NCBI RefSeq assembly: GCF_048569485.1
Contig: NC_134357.1
Location: 355,324,709-355,388,708, forward strand
DNA: 64,000 nucleotides
Reading direction: 5' to 3'
DNA from: Anomaloglossus baeobatrachus
Taxonomy: Eukaryota; Chordata; Amphibia; Anura; Aromobatidae
Numbering within the stretch: the stretch's first letter is position 1; each line of letters begins with the position of its first letter. This document shows, one piece after another, positions 25,003 to 35,610 of the stretch. The position numbers and the translations under genes are program-made. A model generated the notes under the pieces. That model saw nothing but the letters and a program-made list of their open reading frames with translations, was not told the origin of the DNA and did no database searches.

Positions 25003-26284
25003 TGTTGTATGCATAATTACATTATAAAGCATGCAAGTCACATTCAGACCCTTTGCTTGCGTAACCATAAGTATTTCATATTTCAGGGTCCCAATAGTCA
25101 ATGGTGCTTATAATGAAAGAACCCAGAATAGGGGCGAATATAGACAAGAAAGTGAATATCTTACCTTAAGATGAATATCCACCTTTTAAAACCACTTAAT
25201 TAATTTTGTAAACTATCTGTCCATGGAGTCAGAGTTCCATTTTTCTGGAATTCGCAGAGCTCTAAATCCAATACCTATGTAATGTTTACTGCGCACTGTA
25301 ATACTTTGAACTTAATATTATCAGTTTGTAGTACGCTCCCTCTAGTAGTGGTAGGAAGTTACCTGAAGTTTATTATTTCCCTGAATATCTATGCAGAGCT
25401 TTAATAACTATAACTATAGATTTCTGCAAAGAGTTTGAAACAATTTAGAAAAAAAAACAATTCCCTTTCAGTCTTTGAGAAAATTGGGATTGTAGACAAG
25501 TCCCAATTGAAAACTTAATCCTAAGACATCTGATTTTCAAACTTTCTGCCCAAGTAGGAATTTGGTTAAAGACCTTCTTTATTTTATTAATAAAAGATAT
25601 AAACTCTACATAAAAAGCATAAAAACACAAGGCATGCTCAACTTTTTACAGCAGTGCAGTAATTGCGCATGTACAAAACAAACATGACAATTGTCCATTC
25701 ATTCTTTTACTCTTCTGTATGTTTATCCAATAGAAGAACTATAGCTCTAGTGATAAACGTCCTTCAAGAAACCTGACTTCGAATGATCAGGAATCGGTAT
25801 AGAAAAGTCACTTGAATTTCAGATTCATTTATACAAGACTCACAATGTTACAATTACTTAAAAATGACAAAAACTTTCTCACTTTCCTGGTTACCCAATG
25901 TACAAAAGCTCCCCACAACTTATCCAAATACAAGAGACTGTATGAACATCCAAACAGCTACACGTTTACTGGATTAACCAAATTGAGGATCACTTTGGGT
26001 TATATTTGCCTAGTACCTCTTTCAGAACCATCCGGTTAGTTCTTTTAATGTAATATTGTCAGTTTTTCCTTCATTCATATGGTTGCATTAAGGATTCTAA
26101 AATTTGGCTGTATCAAGATTTTTTAAAATCAAGTTTTGCAGATTATGGCAGTACAAATATTGTTGTATGGGAGAGGTTAATCCATTAAACTCTTGCACTA
26201 TGTTATTCACTTAAAAGACTATTAGGATTATTGATGTCAGCTGAAGTCAAACTAAGGTGGACAGGTTGTCCTGGTCACAAGTGT
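25003..26284. other. AT-rich DNA downstream of the IL-17-like gene
   Basis: This 1.3 kb lies 3' of the cytokine stop codon (the gene is on the minus strand) and may include its 3' UTR. Several minus-strand AATAAA-type signals could be read, for example from tttatt at 25578, but none can be singled out. There is no coding frame with family resemblance. Confidence 0.4.
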
Positions 26285-26501
26285 TCAGTGGAATCGACAA
26301 ATGCAAAACTGAGCAATCCTTATGTATCGCAGCTTGTAGACGTATCGAGACTTCTTGCATTTTAAGGATTTGTATAAGACTGGGACTTCTTTGTAGAAAG
26401 GTTCACTGACCATTGAACTTTCTTTGGAGGTAACACAGCCTTTGCACAGACAATAGGCCTCAACAATTTTCTGTGGGTACCGGTTCAAATCTTTATTGAT
26501 T
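26285..26501 (-). CDS. IL-17-family cytokine, cystine-knot exon (residues 81-152)
   Basis: The exon starts after the acceptor ttttag and continues the split Arg codon into INKDLNRYPQKIVEAYCLCK. It carries the family's conserved RYPQ and EAYCLCKGC blocks and ends in QFCICRFH before TGA. Cysteines at 98, 100, 103, 129, 147 and 149 match the IL-17 arrangement, in which a C-terminal CxC pairs with the CLCxxC region to form the cystine-knot-like fold. The MVSEPFYKEVPVLYKSLKC segment aligns in style with IL-17B/C strands. Mature IL-17 proteins form dimers that signal through IL-17 receptors. The frame is intact with no stop, so the gene looks functional. The length and residue spacing argue against a chance ORF. 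Confidence 0.88.
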
Positions 26502-27083
26502 CTAAAATAAAGAATGGAAGATTGGGTCAGTAGTTATCATTCATGTAGATACAGATGAAATAAAAACTTCTTATTCGTTTCAGAACCATGCGTGTAAAGA
26601 AAATAGCGTTTCACCCATGGCTGACCATAAAACTTCCTTTGCTGTCATCTGTGTACTCCGATGAACAACGTCTATATCTTATTCAAATAGATTTAAAATG
26701 CTTACTATTGGGTATCTTTTGATAAAAATAATACTTTACATGAAAATGTGAGTAACGTTGTAAATACATTACTTAAGTCAAAAGGCTCCTGAGTTACAGA
26801 GTCCAAAAAAGTCTGGTTTTAGAGGTGGCAAACTGTCCTATACCTCCTAAAGGACTGGATTCCTGTGAGTAACCTGAGTGAAGCATTATCAACTTCCCTA
26901 AATTACCAGGAAATTTACCATCAACTTTTTTACTTTTAAAAGGAACCTGCCATATGATTCCTTCTGCCCGAACCACAGACAGGCTCCCTCATTACAAGAA
27001 TGCATATTTGACAAATGCTACAGCATTTCAGAGAGTGCCATAGTTGAATCTGGAGCAATGGACTATATGACTGGGAGGACTAG
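26502..27083 (-). other. 3' part of the IL-17-like intron
   Basis: Intronic, AT-rich DNA between the acceptor and the first solo LTR. A fragment at about 26937-26990 (aaaaggaacctgccatatga) resembles the end of the MITE at 36870. No exon is recognised here. Confidence 0.5.
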
Positions 27084-28184
27084 TGTGATGCCCTGGACTA
27101 GCCAGGTAGTCACATACATGCCAACATACATCCCCCCACCCTAGACCGTTACAACAGTCAACCAAAAACCCTTGTTGCCTCCCTCCAGAGTCTGATGTCC
27201 ACACCAGGTGGGGCAGAGCCAGGCGGTTGGCCCCACCCACCGAGGAGGCGGGAAAACAGACAGATGAGTTTAGGAGTTGAAAGTGAGAGGAGTGAAACGT
27301 CTGCGTGTGCCTGGGTAGGAGCCCAGGCAGTGACAGCAAGGTTGGCAGACGGTGGTGGCCGTCTGCAGAAGTTAGTGGAACTCTGCAGAGCCGTAAGAGC
27401 GGGGCTGGGTGGTGGCCCACCGGTACCGAACCGGGGAGCGGAGTGAAGCTAAGCACACAGGCAGGGCCATTGGACCCCGACCAGGCTTGGAGCCGCCGAC
27501 AATAGTCAAATCCGAGTGTGACAGGAACCCCAAGACCCGACAGAAGGCAACAGTCCACACAGTGAGGATATACAGCCACCGCCATAGGCTAGAGATCCAA
27601 GGGCCAGCGCTTGCGGGCAAAACGGGCTCCTACTGCACCTATACACCGGGAGCAGACTACCGGTGGGCAACCACAGGAGTCAGAACATTCTAAAAGGTGC
27701 AGGGAAATACAGCCACCATCAGCTGTCCGGGGAGAGCACAACAACACTGCAGCCGGCTGCGGGACCCGTCCATCCAGCCGCTTGGTTTACCAGAGACTCT
27801 GTCATTGATTGTCTGAGTGAGTACATCAGTGCCGTCCGGCACTGTGCCACGCTGTCCCTGCAACCCTGCACCCCAGCCATCCAGCCTCCCCGTTACACCA
27901 CCGGGCCCCGGGATCACCAACCCCTACCCACGGAGGGGACAACATCCTAGCTGCTCCCTACCATCTCTCCCGGGATCCCCGTCACCAGCAGCGGTGGTGC
28001 CATCATCACCACGTCCCGTGTGTGGCGTCAAGAACTCTCTCCCTAAACAAACCATCCCCTTTTCACTCACGGGTGAGGAGCGCTGCTCGAGTCCCCGGGT
28101 CTGGCCCGCCGCTCGAGCCACCGAGCAGCAGCAGCAAAAGCCCTGGACCCGAGCGTGGCGAGCGCGTCCCCTCCGCCCGCGACA
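27084..28184 (+). mobile_element. Solo LTR, Gypsy-like family 1 (1.1 kb), in IL-17-like intron
   Basis: TGTGATGCCC at the left and CCCGCGACA at the right, flanked by the 4-bp duplication CTAG (27080-27083 and 28185-28188). It is homologous to the LTRs of the non-autonomous element at 54438-58509 (there in the other orientation) and to the solo LTR at 35611: shared pieces include gccaaccgcctgg-type, ccgggatcaccaacccctacc and actcacgggtgaggagcgc blocks. No internal region remains, so it arose by LTR-LTR recombination. GC-rich long open frames inside are not genes. It is a fossil promoter-bearing element, antisense to the host gene. Confidence 0.88.
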
Positions 28185-28463
28185 CTAGTCACAATGGTGA
28201 GTCCCCACCAGCCTCTCCTTGCCCCACTTAATTGATATGCCACCCCTATGTCTGTGTATAGCCAGGAACCTGTCATACAAGCAATGCAAACAGTGGTTGG
28301 TCAACGAACCCAGTATTCCCAATTCTACTTTCATAGTCTAGAAAACCAGATTATGAAATGCTATAGGAACACAATGCTACTTGCTATTGGCACACATCAT
28401 AGCCAACATGTGGCCCTATAACAAAAATAAATTGATATCCCATTGAGGTGCTGGCCAACCTGA

Positions 28464-29337
28464 TGTCGCGCTCCAGGGGCTGCAGCGCCGCTCGTCACCG
28501 CGCCGCTTATCTCGGCGCCGCTCATCACTTACCAGCCCGGTCCCCATGCACCCCGACCACGACCATCGCTCCCGCTCTCCTCCCTCAGCTTCCCCTGCGC
28601 TTCCTGCTCGGCGGTCCTGGCGCCTCGCTGTGTCCCGGGACTCTGCTTCCAGCCCTCCTGCCTCATCTCCCACTGCATCCTGCACTGTTCTCCGGCTCCT
28701 GGGTCTCGCACATGCGCACTAGGGTGCGGGCACGCTCTCTCCCCTTCTCTTAAAGGGCCAGGGTCTCTGAAATTGGAAATAGCTGAATACAGGTACAGGG
28801 TATATAAGACTTCCTTTTCCATGTGGGCGGTGTCTGTTCAATGTGTACCAGTAGCCAGGTCTTTTGTGCTAATGTTCAGGTTCCCTGTGTCTTGTGCCCA
28901 GGATTAACCCTGTCTCTGCCCGCAGATCCCGACTGCTGCCTGTGCATATCCGGTCCTCCAGCTATCCAGGAGAATCCCCGGTGTCAGACTGTTGTGGATC
29001 CCGTCATCTTCCTCCAGCCTGTACTCATCACCGATCCTGGACTCCACCCGGTATCACCTGAGTGCACCCTCGCTGGCCCCGGATTCCATTTGCCATCTCT
29101 AGTCGGCACCTGTACCCGGTTCTTCTCAGTCCATGTCTATCCTTGGACCTGCCTCCATATCCTTGTGGACATCTTCGGACGCTATCCCGCAACACTCCCA
29201 TGTCCCGGCTGCTGCGCATCTAGGCCTTCTGGGGTGATTGCTAGACAGCCCCTGTATAGGGGTTTGCTCCTGGTGGTCTCCTTGGGGGAGTCTGGTTCGT
29301 TGTCCCGTGGATCCTCCTCCTTGCACCGAACCTGACA
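28464..29337 (+). mobile_element. Solo LTR, unrelated family (874 bp), in IL-17-like intron
   Basis: TGTCGCGCTCC to GAACCTGACA with a 5-bp CCTGA duplication at both sides (28459-28463 and 29338-29342). A TATA box (tatataag) lies at 28801, followed by a pyrimidine-rich leader. The 5-bp duplication and different sequence separate it from the 4-bp-duplicating LTRs in this window. The 170-codon open frame inside is CpG-rich LTR sequence, not a gene. The internal region is absent. Confidence 0.8.
28801..28808 (+). promoter_or_regulatory. TATA box of the intronic solo LTR
   Basis: tatataag follows a GC-rich stretch and precedes the LTR's leader. It reads on the plus strand, antisense to the IL-17-like gene. 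Activity is inference. Confidence 0.5.
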
Positions 29338-29342
29338 CCTGA

Positions 29343-29934
29343 TAACACTGCTGACGACCCATAATCAGCGGGTCTGACCACTTTTCTTCACCACTTCCAT
29401 GTTTGCTAGCATTATAGTGACCACACAACTATGCAGGTCCATGCAACCCAATTAAATGGCTCTAAGGACAACCTGGAATGTAGCTACTTTCTCTAGATGT
29501 CCTTGAGCAATCTCTTAGAACTTTCCACACTCCGGATATAGCTCCCCATTATAACAAAGTCCTTTCTGTTATGTATACCGTAAACCTTTTTCCTCACCCA
29601 CTACTTCATGACATACTTTTCTCAAAATAAATCCAGCTCCTACGCAAAGTTGACAAGAAATTCTGTGTAGGACATCCACCCATATTTATCACTCTGCCCT
29701 TAAATATTTCAACAGTACATTATATGAGCTTGTAAGCTACAAACATGATCGCATCTTAATCTGAACACAGGCCTCCTGTTGTTATCCCAATTTCCCCTCC
29801 TAAATGCTGCTGTAATTACTAACTTATTATAACCTAAGTATAGAAGTATAATAAGCTTAGTAAGTGTGAACATAATTATTCTGAATGAATGCGCGGGAGA
29901 TATTTTTAGGTACAATAAAGTTAGTTCTTCTTAC
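29343..29934 (-). other. 5' part of the IL-17-like intron
   Basis: AT-rich intron sequence between the second solo LTR and the splice donor at 29934. No repeat or exon recognised. Confidence 0.5.
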
Positions 29935-30176
29935 CTGTAGGACCATGGAGAAATACTCCTGTCTTGGATCAGCTCGGAGGAGGTGTTGACACTTGTGGGA
30001 CATTTTTTCAGCTTGGTTTCAGGGACATGGTCTGACTTGCTTAGAAGAAGAGAATCTGGAGACAGTCGAAGAAGTTTTTGCTTTAAATGTTCCTCAGAAG
30101 GATCTTTGCATCTGTGTTGCCCTTCACATGCCGTAAATGACAAAAGTAGAATGACAGCCAGCATCAGCTTCTTCAT
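29935..30176 (-). CDS. IL-17-family cytokine, signal-peptide exon (residues 1-80 plus two bases)
   Basis: This exon encodes the N-terminal half of a secreted cytokine. Residues 1-19 (MKKLMLAVILLLSFTACEG) are a clear signal peptide: two lysines, a hydrophobic core, then a small-residue cleavage region. The mature N-terminus is charged, with Cys23 and Cys59, and ends in the IL-17 hallmark RSISPWSY at 73-80. NTSS at residues 64-67 is a possible N-glycosylation site. I chose the ATG at 30176 because it starts the signal peptide and directly follows a plausible splice acceptor. An ATG two codons upstream (30182) and the longer frame up to 30263 lie in what is probably intron or leader. The exon ends at a consensus donor (GTAAGA), splitting the codon of Arg81. 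Confidence 0.83.
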
Positions 30177-32818
30177 CTGCATGAGCAAAAAATAGATAAT
30201 GGTCAAGAATTTCCTTTGTGAATAGATCACTTGAAACAATTCTTTACGTGCATCATTCAACATGTTCTGCTTCGAAGCTCAATTCCATTCCTTGTGGCAT
30301 ATGAGGGGTGTCAAGGAATAAGATTCACCAAATTAATTAGGAGGAGCACATCACATCACAGCAATGAATTTAACGCTTTTTTTCAGTTGTATGCACTTCA
30401 CCAGATGTTACTTTAGTCAAAGGAAGGAGTGATATATCTAGAAACTGCACCACTTTTGATTATTTTGACAGGTGGATGTAGTCATGCCCTGTCCCGCCAT
30501 GGCTTCTCCCCAATTCTCATTTTGCCAAAACAGGCCAAAGCTGGCATAAAAACAAAAGTCGGAATTTTTTTATGGAATTCTGCCTTTTGCAATTTTGCAA
30601 ATTTTCAAAGTGTTTCATGCTAGTTTTCTGGTGGAAATATTTTGATGCATAGGCCCCTATGAGCCTCAAATAACTAATCAGAAGCAGAACTGTGGCTCCT
30701 TCAAAGTTCCTCATCCCTTCAGACTGATAGGTCTCTACTGCCATACACACACATAGGAAGAGGTTGATCAGTGTGGGGGGAAGAAGCTACCAGAAGCTGG
30801 CCTCAAACTGGACATTCGAGACCCATAGTCCTCAGATGTCTTTTCAAAGTATGTTTTCTCTGAAACGATAACATGGCCAATGTCTGATTCATGTCTGAGT
30901 CATGCTGCCAGTGTTTCAGGCAGCATGAATCAGATGACGGATTCTCTTTAAGTGTAAAAAAAAAATAATTCTGGAAATGGATGAGAAGCAGCTGTATCTC
31001 CTCTAGTGTTTGTTTGAGATTGGATGCTTTGAGAGGGAAGGAAGATCAGCTGAGGGAAATTGGATCAGAGCAGAAAGTTCAGCTCTTACATCACTCAAGT
31101 ATCATCTTTCTACAACCAAAGTGTCTACTTGTTTTAATAGCACTATTGTCATCCGCTTCAGCAAAAATTTTCACCATATCCTATTTCCAAATTTCTACAA
31201 TTGAGAACTTTAATGCCATACTGCCATAGTCCTCTTTTTGCCTCATTTAAATAACACCTACCCATACATATTATTAGCAACTAATGCTAAATGAAAATTT
31301 AGAAGGGATTAAGTGGTGTTGTAGGCTGGAGGGCTTCACTAATGATTGGTGCCATATTGAAGAGATGGTCAGCCAACAACTACATGCACCTAGTTGTAGA
31401 GGATTGAATCAATTCAATGCTAATTGAATTTGTGCTGAATTTAAGGAAATTTGAATTCTGTTAACAAATAGAAAAACATTTCAATTTTATTTACTAGTCT
31501 AATTTGATACGTAAACAGCCACACCAATATAGCTAGCATATTGATGTTGCACTAGGTTTGTAACTACCTAATATTTTTTTGTTCAGTACTATTTGACAAA
31601 GGTTGAGTAATTGGAGTAAAAAAGACTGGCAAAAGTAAATTATAATGTTATAAAAAATGTATGGTAAAATAAAAAGTGACAATGTCAATGGATGGGGTAG
31701 TAAAAAAGAAAAAAAAGCATACCAGGGATAAGAATTTGGAGGCCGCTAACAGCAGCAGATCCACAAATACTAGCACCCGTCATCCGGACAGTAGCACTAC
31801 CAAATGCAGGTCATAATTGACTTATTTTGCCTCCAGCAAGCATACTAGTAAGGAGGAATCAGTTATGGCCCATCACCCACCACAGTTAAAGCAGGACAAT
31901 GTTACCTCTGACATCGACACCGTCAGTTTGAGTCAGTGTCCTGCACAGAATGGTCTGCCTGATCACCAATGACAGAGGGATAATTTTTAGACATCTTTTT
32001 CATTTTAAAAATCATAAAAAGTTGTCAGCGCTTTGTGTAATTAAATAGCCTGCTGGTTACTATCAGGTTTCCATCTACCATCGTAGTGTTGTCACTAAAG
32101 CTGTATTTCTTTTAAAGAGCTTCAAAGGGGTAAGATACCGTCTTAGGAAATCTCACGGTTTTGGACATCTTTTTAGGGCAATTGGAGGCTTTGCAATATT
32201 GCAACTAGTGGAAATCAATTGGCTGAAAAAAAATTTTTTGGTAAAAATATGTCAAACCCAGCAAATTCAAATTTCAAAAGATATGAGAATCCCAACCTAG
32301 TTGGTTTTCATGGAAAATTATTTCTCTAGTGTTCATACATACCCCCAATGTTTGACAAAATGAAGGATATGGTAGAGGGTCTCATAAAAACAACCTGTGT
32401 ACATATGCTTTATTAGACCAAGCATATGTCATAAGGGGGTCCTTTGCAAAGACCTCAATTTATGAACTACTCTAGCATGTGTGAGCAAGCTATTCATATT
32501 CCAGATAGACAGTGGAATGGCAGCCACACACTACTCTTATTTTCACCGCATCTGCTGTTTGACAGGGGGTCCCAACGCCTATGTATAATTATACAACTCC
32601 TAGTAATACAACTAATGGCCAAAATACATGTAAATATACAAAGCCTTTGATGAGTCTAGTATTGTGATTGTAAGTGATGAATACGGAAATGCAAACACCA
32701 GGGTATTTATCACTATGAAAACACTAAAGAAAGTAAGAAAAATATATTTCCTCCTATACAATAGGCCAAACTACTTAAGAGACATATGTATTCAAATCTG
32801 CTTATTAAAAGAGAAATG
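30177..32818. other. Upstream flank of the IL-17-like gene, no gene recognised
   Basis: This 2.6 kb contains the presumed 5' region of the cytokine gene. A small hairpin at 30909-30943 (catgctgcc facing ggcagcatg) is visible. A block at 31730-31975 with agcagcagatcc and cccaccacag reads like old coding or transposon debris, but no frame is maintained. The promoter and first exon cannot be located from sequence alone. Confidence 0.4.
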
Positions 32819-32822
32819 CATT

Positions 32823-33527
32823 TGTAGCGTCCCCTGAACCCATCAGGGCACTACTAGGTACTGCATCCTGACAAAGATGCAGGGCTCTTCCCCCAGGGAC
32901 CTGGAAGACCAGTGCCAGTACCACCAAAACACATAAATATGCCCGGTTCCCTCTCCCAACCAGGGTGACTGACTAATCCGGGATCCAATGGATGGCCACC
33001 CATAGAAGGAGGAGCCAGTCCCGTCCACTAGCGGATGACCAGGTGGGAGGGGACAGACAGAAAGACATGGGGTTCCACCAACCAGTGAGAGGTGCCGGGG
33101 AAAGAGGCACTGAAACAAAAGGGACCAAGGGCCTGAACCAGCCGTCCTCAGCGCAGCAGCATCAACAGCTCAGTGAGTAGAACAACAGTTACACTGCATC
33201 CCCATCGTGTGGTTTCCTTTCTTTCTGCACCGAATCCCACCATCCACTCTCTGGGGCCTGGCCGTACTTGTGGAGGGCCTACCATCCAGGCTGCCATCAC
33301 CATCAGCCCCAGTGGTAAAAGACTATGCAGCAGTGGTTCCATCACTATAACCGCAACTGCAAGTGGCGTCACGATATAAACGCTTTAATCTCCCCTGTAT
33401 ATATCCCCTTTTAAAAAGCGACCCCCAAGGTGATGGAATTGGGCATCGGCCGTTACACAACCGTGACACAGAATCCCCGTACATATACGGCCCGGGACCG
33501 AGTACCCCATAGCTCTGGGGCGTCACA
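32823..33527 (+). mobile_element. Solo LTR, Gypsy-like family 2 (705 bp)
   Basis: TGTAGCGTCC to GGCGTCACA, with imperfect 4-bp flanks CATT/CATC. The left 230 bp and right 150 bp match, in opposite orientation, the LTR at 42996-44400 (shared ggatggccacc, gaccaggtgggagg, gggaccgagtaccccata-type blocks). The other copy is longer, so this one has lost, or never had, the middle part. It is a fossil without internal sequence. Confidence 0.78.
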
Positions 33528-33714
33528 CATCCAAATGCAAATTTAAATGCCAACATTGCAGCGTGGCTTCAGGAGATATAAGTTTGTAAGCCTCTGGGAG
33601 TTGACCTAGTTGAGCACATCAGAGTCACACTGAGAGCTACAAAAGCACAAAAGAACATATATGGAATCAAGGAGTAGAGCAACATGTGAAACAAACCAGA
33701 ATATGTGTTAAACC

Positions 33715-34190
33715 TTAGATTCCTCAAAGTACCCCCCAATTATTATGATGACAGCTTTACACACCCTTGGCATTCTTTCAAGAAGCTGCATCAGGTTGTC
33801 ACTTGTAATGGCTTTCAATGAATAGGTATGCCTTGTTAAGCGTTTATTTGTGTAATCACCGGCCTTCATAAAGTTTTTGTAACTATTAAGTGTGTTGTGC
33901 AGAGGCAGTGTTGGGGCATAGGTCCATATAGTACTGAGCCCTATTTACAACTAATCTAAGCCAGATATTGCAAGAACTACTCAACTAAGTAAAGAGAAAT
34001 GACAGTCCATCATTAGCTTAAGACATGAAGATTATTTAATCCAGAAAATTCTTAGAACTTTAAGGTCGATTCAAGTGCAGTCATAAAACTCATCAATCAA
34101 TATGATGAAATTAGCTCTCATGAGGACCACTCCAGGAAAGGAAGACAAATAATTACCTCTGCTGTAGAGGATAAGTTCATCAGAGGTTTT
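33715..34190 (+). mobile_element. Tc1-like transposon fragment (5' half)
   Basis: ctcaaagtaccccccaatta followed by gatgacagctttacacaccc and cttggcattctttcaagaag matches the 5' region of a widespread vertebrate Tc1 family. Downstream, actaagtaaagagaaatgac and catgaggaccactccaggaa correspond to the N-terminal transposase codons of that family (KEK then HEDRPRKGR-type). Multiple stops and frameshifts are present, and the catalytic half is absent. It is an old, truncated copy. Confidence 0.75.
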
Positions 34191-35054
34191 ATTGTGTTTT
34201 TTTTACATGGAACACTTTTTTAAAATTTGGCACAGCTTATCCATCAGGTTTCTGTTTCTTCTCTCACAAAATTACAAGTTAGAGGAGAGGGGAGAAGCTG
34301 TGAGAGAGCACAATTCAGTATTTCTCCTCTCAGTCGTTTCCTATGCAGACATTGTAATTTGCTGCATAGGCAGTGACCTAGATGACAAAGCTGCCTATAC
34401 AAATATACAGCATAGGTTATGCTGCCAGCAGGGAGCTGCCTTATTCTGCTGTTCTTGCTCACTGGGAGCAGAAAAAGCAGCTTTTTTCATCATTTTTACA
34501 CTGGCAGGGGGAGGTGACATTTTATCACCCCTATAGACCGCTGCATCTTTTTCATGCTGTGTCACAATTCAAAATAAAGTTTGCCCTAGATGTAGCCATC
34601 ACGTAGTCAAGCGCTTTCATATTAGACTGTCAATTTGTTTGATTTTGCCCTTGGCTTCAAACTATATGTGACTGTTTTATTTAACTGAGAGGTGGTAATC
34701 CCCAAATCTCCCTAATTCATACTAAAAAGAGAACTGTCTCATAAAAATAAAACAATTAGCCATAGACATACGTATGGGGGTTTTCAACATCTCAGAAAGA
34801 CAATTTATTATGCCATTGGGAGTAAAAATTACATTTCCTATAAGATTACTCATAACACTGTAGTCCAAGGTGTATATTCACTATAAAAGGGTGCAAAGTT
34901 CCCCTGGTGGGAAAACAAACATATCAATGGCCAATGAGCCATATTTTGCCTGATGACTTGTGTAAGGATGATTTTCAGAAATATTGTTACTTTTTGTTTT
35001 CTTTTTCCATATCATATTATGGTTTATAGGAAGCAGATTCTTAGGAACAGGGAT
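34191..35054. other. Intergenic DNA, nothing recognised
   Basis: Mixed AT-rich sequence. The 114-codon open frame at 34192-34536 shows no domain and low-complexity composition, and is judged chance. Confidence 0.4.
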
Positions 35055-35058
35055 TTAA

Positions 35059-35532
35059 AGGGGTACTCTCGGGAGATAAAAAATTCTTCCACTTGTCCTG
35101 CCCTCATAAATGATAAAGATGAGAATCACAATGTTCTATTATCCTCACAATACCTGTAATTCAGTGTGATACTGGTGCTGCTCCTTCTGCTCCCCCTCCC
35201 CTCTGGGACGTTACTTCACACATCAGGGGGCTTCCTAACTCTATGTTGTTAGTGACAACCAGCCTCCTGATAATAGCTGCTTCTCTGCAGTCTGAGAACA
35301 GGGCTCCTAGCCATGCCACGACAGGCCATGCCTGTCACACCCCCTGTTCTTGGATAGAACAGAAGCATGGAGCAGGCCACACTCCCTGATGTGAGGAGAG
35401 GAGGAGAAGCTGCAGCATCACACTGAATTACAGGTATTGTGAGGATAATAGAACCGAACTGTGCATCTCATCTTTGTAGTTTATGAGAGAAGGGAGAGTA
35501 GAAGAATTTTTTTATCTTCTTGGAGCACTCCT
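35059..35532. mobile_element. MITE with TTAA duplication
   Basis: ttaaaggggtactctcggga at the left faces tggagcactcctttaa at the right. Subterminal aaaaaattcttccac / agaagaattttttt and tcacaatacctgtaattcag / ctgaattacaggtattgtga blocks also pair, so about 120 bp at each end is inverted. Flanking TTAA (35055-35058 and 35533-35536) fits piggyBac-type target choice, though a Harbinger TAA reading is also possible. It is non-coding. Confidence 0.7.
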
Positions 35533-35610
35533 TTAATAATCTGAAATATCATATGACCTGGAGGATCCTGATCTTATGTGGTTACATTTAGATCCCTTTG
35601 GTAGTGGTAG

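Larger units (their letters stand above)
26285..30176 (-). other. IL-17-family cytokine gene (two recognised coding exons, one intron)
   Basis: Gene span on the minus strand: exon 30176-29935, intron 29934-26502, exon 26501-26285. Spliced in phase 2 it predicts a 152-residue secreted protein, the usual size for the IL-17 family. Donor CAG|GTAAGA and acceptor TTTTAG|AATC are both good. The join falls right after the SISPWSYR motif, where IL-17 genes commonly have an intron. A polypyrimidine tract ending gctcatgcag directly precedes the ATG, so an upstream non-coding or short first exon is possible. Resemblance is closest to IL-17C (RSISPW-YR, RYPQK, CLC-GC) and IL-25 (DLNR-PQ); I cannot decide between them. 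The intron holds two solo LTRs, both antisense to the gene. Confidence 0.85.

Noticed and set aside
27028-27585. 185-codon minus-strand open frame
   Set aside because: Almost entirely within the solo LTR 27084-28184; no homology or start context.
28823-29335. 170-codon plus-strand open frame in the IL-17-like intron
   Set aside because: Contained in the solo LTR 28464-29337, rich in Pro/Ser/Cys from GC-rich sequence; no domain.
30177-30263. N-terminal extension of the IL-17-like frame (MLNDARKELF onwards)
   Set aside because: The extension puts 29 residues before a perfect signal peptide and crosses a likely splice acceptor, so it is probably intron or leader.
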